From contig OZ035963.1 in the NCBI GenBank assembly GCA_964034945.1, positions 558,001-622,000 of the forward strand: a DNA stretch of 64,000 bases. The letters run 5' to 3'. Of this stretch, positions 58,201 through 64,000 are shown in pieces (the first letter of the stretch is position 1; every line of letters begins with the position of its first letter). This DNA comes from Chrysopilus asiliformis (taxonomy: Eukaryota > Arthropoda > Insecta > Diptera > Rhagionidae). The notes under the pieces were generated by a model that worked only from the letters and a program-made list of their open reading frames with translations, was not told the origin of the DNA and did not search any database. Made by a program: the position numbers and the translations under genes.

Positions 58201-61200
58201 ACATACTGGCGCTCTAACAGTTTAACAAGAAATATAAACCATTTGTGAATTGCAACATTTGTAAGACGTTGTTACCTGTCATAACAGCAATGACCGGTGT
58301 ACAAATCTAAGGTGATTTTCGACTTACAAGTATGTACTTTGCACCTTAAAGCGTGTCAATGATATACTAACATCTTTAACTCCATTTGAAAACAATATTC
58401 TTTGCATTAGAACCCAAATAACCCTTAAACCAGGCGCGTACTGCAATAGGAAGAAAGTGGAATGTTCCCAAAATGAGTTTTTTAAACACGTGAAAAGTGC
58501 GTCCTGCTGGATACTGGATTTCTCGTGTTTTAAAAACTTCAATTATCTACGCCTTGACTTAAATGAAACCCAAGAAAAATTCATAACAAATCCTTTTCCG
58601 TTTAATTCGTTGAATAAGCAACATTTCCAAGTATGGATCAGCATTTTGCAATTGAAAAAAGCAAAACGTAAATAGTACTTGGATGTAATTAGAACATTTG
58701 AATTCATCCTAGCTGTGACCTCACTCAGAATTAAAGGTTAGCTTTACGTAAGCATTTGCATATTACGAGGTGCGAGAAGTGTTTGCGCAAAGACACAAAA
58801 ATACGAATAAAGATGGATGTGGGCAAAGAAAATATAAATACATCAGGTGAGAAAAACATCGAAACTTATCACGCTACATGTTCGACGGCGGGCGGCGGCA
58901 TTGTGCCAATTCTGTTCATCTCCCTTTCTTTGCCAAGGGGGATGAAGTTATCGCACATGGCAAAAGAACAAAATAAAATTTATACAAAATATGTTCGACT
59001 AGAACGTCATTAACATTAGAAATTTTCGTTTTACCTTCCAACAAGTACAATCCACGTCATCCGCCCACAAAATTCCTTTAAATATTGTACTGTTGCTGAT
59101 GAAACTGTCACAGCGGGGATGAAATGAAAGCACCTGTGCAAAAGACAGGGATATGTAGAGCACGTATACATACTACAATATTTTAGCAGTACGATAGCTC
59201 AGTTAACTATTTTCGACGGAAATGACAGTGCGATTTCATTTCGTTACACAAAAGTGATTTCAATTTGCCCCAATTGCCTCAACTGTCGTCGTTCACAGAT
59301 TTCACCCTTCAGTCTATTTAACCCCATTAAATTACGGTACATAAATTCCCTCTCTACACTGTTTTACCAAGTAAAAGGTTTAAGGACAATTAGAAATTCG
59401 AATTTGAGTGAATTGCAAGTCATTTAAATAGCGAAAGGATATTCGCAGATAGCAAAACGACCAACCACTAATTTAAAGTTTGGGGGAGTCAAGGCTAGTC
59501 CTGCAAAAATCGATGGAAGCTCATCTTTGCTTAATCGGAACGGTTTGAGGAACGAAATGCGGTAAATTCGAATTCAGGATCGTTCTTATATCGTCATTGC
59601 CATCAATAAATTTTCAAACAAAAATGTTCGGTAAGTTTTTTGAAAGTATTCTTTTGATATAATTGATTTGAGCAAAATCTAAATTTGTGAAAACTGAATA
59701 CAGTGACAGTATCGTAAGTTCTTAGCATCAATCCTCGGAACAATTTTATCCATAAGGCGTCAAAAACCTGGGGTGGCGTTCTACCCGAATTGTTGTTAAA
59801 TATTCCAATATTGACAGGAAGCAAAACCTTCATTAGAAAAAATTCTAGGGAAATCTTCATTAGAGTAGGCCAGCGGAACAAGAGTCCAACGGGGAAAAAA
59901 TTGCATGTGCTATACTGATAAAATTCCTGCAACGCAAATGTTAGGATTTTGGGAAAAAAATTAAAAAAAAAACCGAACTCCCGATAGGCTGAAATATTTA
60001 CTAGATCTAATAGCAAAGATCTAGTAAACATTTCTCCGATTCTAAATGTCTCCTTCGAGAATATTTGAATAGGTAAATCTACAACTTTGAAAACAATCAT
60101 CACATGAAACATAAAAAATATCTTTTGTGTAACTTAAGTCATGAATTGTGTACCACTTTTGTAATATTCCAAGAACCCACAAACATTTTGTTCTGACTTC
60201 AAGCACAACGGGCTTGATAGAAATGAACTTAAGAGAAACATCAGAAAGCCTCATTCTAAAAATACCATCTTACATGCCTGCGGTTTTTATTTTTTTTGTT
60301 TGATGAAACACCCAAAATTACAAAACCGTAAAACCTATAAATAGAGTAAAGGTGCCAGATACCAATGCCGATAAGAAAGTTTGCGGTAAGGTGTTTTCCG
60401 GATATATTTCGGTAAGCTGTTTTCTGGTATAATTTTTGGAAAACTTTTTTGTACATTTGTGTCATCCGTTGTAGAGGAATGCCTGCATAACTCCCAAAAA
60501 TTCCTTTAAAATTTCAAACTTCCCTGAAAAGCCAATACGTTTATATTCAACAGCTTTAAATGAACTTAATATGAAATTTTCAGAGTATGACTACTTGCAC
60601 AGATTTGAAAAGCGTGCTCTTTTTTACATCTTTTTATGGGAGTTAAAAACAGGTAAAATTTTCGTCTTTTTCGACCCATATTTCTATCTCCTTGCCTGGT
60701 TTTTTCTGCGGACTCTGCGGTGTGAAAAATTGGTTTTTTTTTAACTTAAAATTTTACAAAGGTTAAACGAAACAGAGTGGTCTACCCTATTCGGCGACAG
60801 TCTGTCTTATGGGACTGATATAAAAAACATGCATAAATATGTAAAAAAGAAGCTTGACAAACTTAGCAAAAGGACTTAAGGACTATAAAGACGATTCAGG
60901 CAGCCTTGTGTAGAAATTTTATACTCTCCTCCATTCGAATGTTTACAATTGATCATAGTATAAAGAATAACCGGGAATAAAATAATGAAAAAAATCGAAG
61001 AACGAAGAAAATGTTCTCAGACAAAAAGGATACACACCCGACAGCAAAAAAAACGGTAATACGAAAATATTTCGAAATGCCGGGAATTCTCGTAAACTCG
61101 CATTTTCAACATAAAGATAGGCAAAAGGACGAGCAATTTTATGGGATCTACGAACTGCCACTAGAGACGATGGGTATAACTAAAAGACATGCAGAAAGGC

Positions 61201-61361
61201 ACTGAAAAAGTCTCCATCGAAATGAAGTTACGTAAGACCCGTAAAAAAATGCGAAAAATAAGGTGAACTGAAAATGCTGGCGTCCTGGAGTGAGCAAGAG
61301 CGAGCCGACAGTCCTAGACGCAAAAATCGGGATAGAAGCTGCTGTGTGTATGCCATGGGGT

Positions 61362-61386
61362 GGATATCTGGATATCTGGATATCTG
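61362..61386. repeat. GGATATCT tandem repeat
   Basis: Three consecutive GGATATCT units. Each contains the palindrome GATATC. Confidence 0.8.
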
Positions 61387-62233
61387 CAAAAGAATACAAC
61401 GACTGAAAACACTACACTGTGAAGAAAATATGGCAAAAAAACACACAGGAAAAATAGGTACAGAGACAGATTAAGAAACACTTATTCCAATAATTTTTGG
61501 TTCAGTATCTAAGATAAAGTTTGTTTTTCGTGTAATAAATAGTAGCGTTTTCCATCTTTTCTTATTAAATGTTCTTGTCTCCATGTCTTGTGTCTTTCTT
61601 AAAGAATACAACAATCGGCAACAGAAACACACTATGAGTGTATGATAACAAAAAAAAGGACGAATAAGAAGCAATAGCAGCGACAGCAGGATACAAGAAT
61701 CACCGAGATAATCACTTTTTATTATGATTATTATAAGTGTATTGTTGTTGTTGGTATTTGTTGATTCATCTCACGTTTAACACAAATTATTATATAAACA
61801 TTATTTCTACTCTTCTATTTTTTCGCTTGAATTTTCCGTTTTTCTTTCGTCGTCGTATAACAGTAATAAAGTACACACAATACATGCACCCGAAAAACTA
61901 TTTTCGTATTTTTGAAATATAAAAAAATATCCTTATTATTGAAATTGTTTTAAAAACTAAAGTTTTTTGAATTAATGGTAGATAAGATTTTTGAATAAGT
62001 TTTGCAGAAGAAGAAAAAAATTAGAAAAAACACACACGTGGACATAAAAACTATCAAAACACGACCAAAAATTTAGAAAAATAAAAACATCAAACACCAA
62101 AATTTTATTATGATTTTTACTATAGATAAGTAGGCGTGTGGATGTGATTCCGCAAGACTTTCAATAGATAGATATCCTTGATTAACACTTATCCCAAATG
62201 AAGGTCGTGGTGATATCCTCTTGAGCAGCCACA

Positions 62234-62329
62234 ATGGATAAGGATGCCACAGAACTACATGAGAGCAGTATTGAGCAATCCATGAACGTTACTGACTTTC
62301 GACTTCGATTTAACGATCACCTCAAGTAA
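62234..62329 (+). CDS. Small open reading frame, possible short exon
   Basis: ATG in a good context (CCACAATGG) opens 31 codons, MDKDATELHESSIEQSMNVT then DFRLRFNDHLK, ending in TAA. The stop overlaps AAGTAATT, which could instead be a splice donor. The composition looks more protein-like than its AT-rich surroundings. It could be a first exon of another gene, a small peptide, or chance. Nothing known is recognised. Confidence 0.15.
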   Translation: MDKDATELHESSIEQSMNVTDFRLRFNDHLK

Positions 62330-63605
62330 TTTGAAAATTCTTTTGCATATCAGACTCGAGAAAAAAACTAAATAAAAAATCGTGTAAAAACTACTTAAAA
62401 ACTTTTCATTCCTAACTACATATATCTTAATTCCGAATTTAATCCCAAAGAATAAGGTTGTGTTAGTATACCAAGTGTTAATTAACTGCTCCTGAGGATA
62501 AATAACACGTTCGGCGTAGAATTAGATTTTTTTTTGTTGTCAATAAACGATCCTCAATAAACTAGAAAATACGTTCACTTATGAGAAAAGAGACAAAAAT
62601 ATACTCCGTTCAACTGAATTATTGCATAAATACTATAGGATATCACAAAAAAAACTTAGAAAAACACTTTCTTTTTTCCGTTATGTAAAATTTTCCGATG
62701 ATTTTTTTTCTTTCCAATATTTGGTGAATTTCACTTTATTGAATCTTTTTTTATCTTTTTTTATTATTAATTTATCAATTAAAAAGGCATATGACACACG
62801 AAGGACACACACACGGGACAAACATTGAGCATGTTCTTAACGTAACACGGCCTTAGTTAACACTAAAAAAGCTCCAGAGCACACATGCTACCCATCATCT
62901 ACGTCGTCCTTTCTGCTGATATTATTTGAGCTCTTGGTCTGCTACGACACTATAGAACGACAGTCCTTTTACTGCTTGCTAGTGGGGGTGGTTGAAGTTC
63001 AGTTCGGGTAGGACATCATCAAGGGAAAAATCAACCATGGAACCATACTAACGGAGAATTAAATTAAAAGTGAAAAGCTTTTACACATCTCTGATACAGA
63101 AACAATTGGAAATATCCTTGCATTTGTGTTCGAGTATCCCGGAACGTAAGCAATGTTTTTCTCCGATTATCATTTTAGGAAATTTAGGACAATTTTCGGA
63201 ATACTCCGAAAAATTCGCAGGAGAATCGAATATTGGTAGATCTCTTGGAATGGTTACCAGATAAGAAAAAATCTCTCAAATATAGATATTTGCAAGATTT
63301 TTTTGCTAAGGTCTCTAAGAAGTCACTCGATTTTAAGATACAAGAGCTCAAAATGCGGGGCTGGCGAGAGGAGGCTCATATTTGTAGTCCCCGGAGATAA
63401 ACTCAAAAAACAAGATCAAATTTTCGAAAAAATTCCTTAAATTTTTTGTTATTAAAGATTTGAGTTTTGACAAAAACTTTAAATTTTGACGGACCTACAA
63501 AAAATTTTCCGCGGGGCCTAAAATTTGTAAACATTTGGTTGCCTTGAAAAATACGTTTTTACAATAATGACTAGAGGAAAGGGAAAAGATCGGTACAAAC
63601 TAGAA

Positions 63606-63672
63606 ATGAATATGGCGTAATGAATATGGCGTAATGAATATGGCGTAATGAATGAGAAATGAATATGGCGTA
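63606..63672. repeat. 14-bp minisatellite, ATGAATATGGCGTA
   Basis: Three perfect head-to-tail copies (63606-63647), an 11-bp partial unit, then a fourth perfect copy at 63659-63672. Confidence 0.9.
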
Positions 63673-64000
63673 AAACCTTTTTCTTTTCTTTTCTCTGGTC
63701 TTTTGCGCCAGAAAAATGGGCCAAAATTTGGTCTAAATCGGTCAAGTGGTTTTTGGGTTAGTGCTATTAAAACCGGCGAAAGATACGCTTCATTTTTAAC
63801 TAAGATCTTTCACCTTTTTGTCGAAAGCTAATAAGAAATCCTCCATACATTCAAAGTTAATAACTTCAAAACCTCGTAACAATTCAACCCCGCGAAAAAT
63901 ATCCCCACGAAATGAGAGATTATTATTCCAAACATTTTCCCCAACACACAAACACCCTGAAAATAATCGTGAAAAGCTCCATAGCACGCTTTCTCAAGCT

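Larger units (their letters stand above)
54469..64000. other. Region upstream of the Frequenin start codon
   Basis: Expected to contain Frequenin 5' UTR exons and promoter, since the ATG exon has little room for UTR before a possible acceptor. I cannot identify them by eye. Contains tandem repeats at 58119-58200, 61362-61386 and 63606-63672, and one small open frame at 62234. The longest open frame in the window (169 codons, 59603-60112, minus) lies here but shows no domain. Confidence 0.5.

Noticed and set aside
59603..60112. Longest open frame in the window, 169 codons on the minus strand
   Set aside because: Rich in Phe, Leu, Ile and Lys as expected from AT-rich DNA. No motif, no supporting splice or promoter context, and no recognisable family. 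Treated as chance.
1..64000. CRISPR arrays, bacterial operons or prophage
   Set aside because: The spliced Frequenin gene, intron structure and AT-rich repeat landscape are eukaryotic; no regularly spaced direct-repeat array is present.

Overview
This is AT-rich eukaryotic DNA, not bacterial. It has long introns, poly-T/poly-A runs, microsatellites and decayed transposons, and almost no long open frames. The one gene that can be reconstructed confidently is a neuronal calcium sensor gene on the minus strand, an insect Frequenin (NCS-1 family). The residues at several positions match, from memory, Drosophila Frq2 rather than Frq1. That protein, together with repeats resembling the dipteran 'mini-me' class (GTCY microsatellites beside TATACCC/GGGTATA stems), suggests an insect, probably a fly. 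The species cannot be named from the sequence.

The Frequenin coding region runs from an ATG at 54468 down to a TAA at 3894. It has seven coding exons: 54405-54468, 12318-12342 (a 25-nt microexon), 8843-8891, 8610-8699, 5834-5912, 5469-5557 and 3894-4061. Every junction has GT/AG, the phases agree, and the exons sum to 564 nt, which is 187 codons plus stop, the expected family length. The first coding intron is about 42 kb and makes up most of the window. The 3' UTR and downstream sequence fill 1-3893. The region 54469-64000 lies upstream of the start codon and should hold 5' UTR exons and promoter sequence, but I cannot place them.

The introns hold transposon debris. There is a 1.06-kb pogo/Tigger-like element with perfect 21-bp TIRs and a broken transposase C-terminus (9082-10145). 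A 1.26-kb unclassified element has 38-bp terminal inverted repeats and an array of GTTCA...TGAAC near-palindromes; it contains a second 39-bp inverted repeat and a tRNA-headed SINE (15684-16945). A 272-bp MITE with a TA duplication lies inside an older GTCT-type repeat (29366-29637). There are two copies of a mini-me-like repeat (30323-30814 and 33938-34519), four copies of a GGGCTGT..AAAATACGTCA repeat, and several short palindromic repeats. Two stretches read like decayed protein-coding sequence of unknown origin (31425-31733 and 35790-36095).

The most unusual items are the GTTCA/TGAAC palindrome array, the covarying hairpin arms of the two mini-me-like copies, the decayed reading frame at 31.4 kb, and a possible 9-nt microexon that would insert three residues into EF-hand 2.
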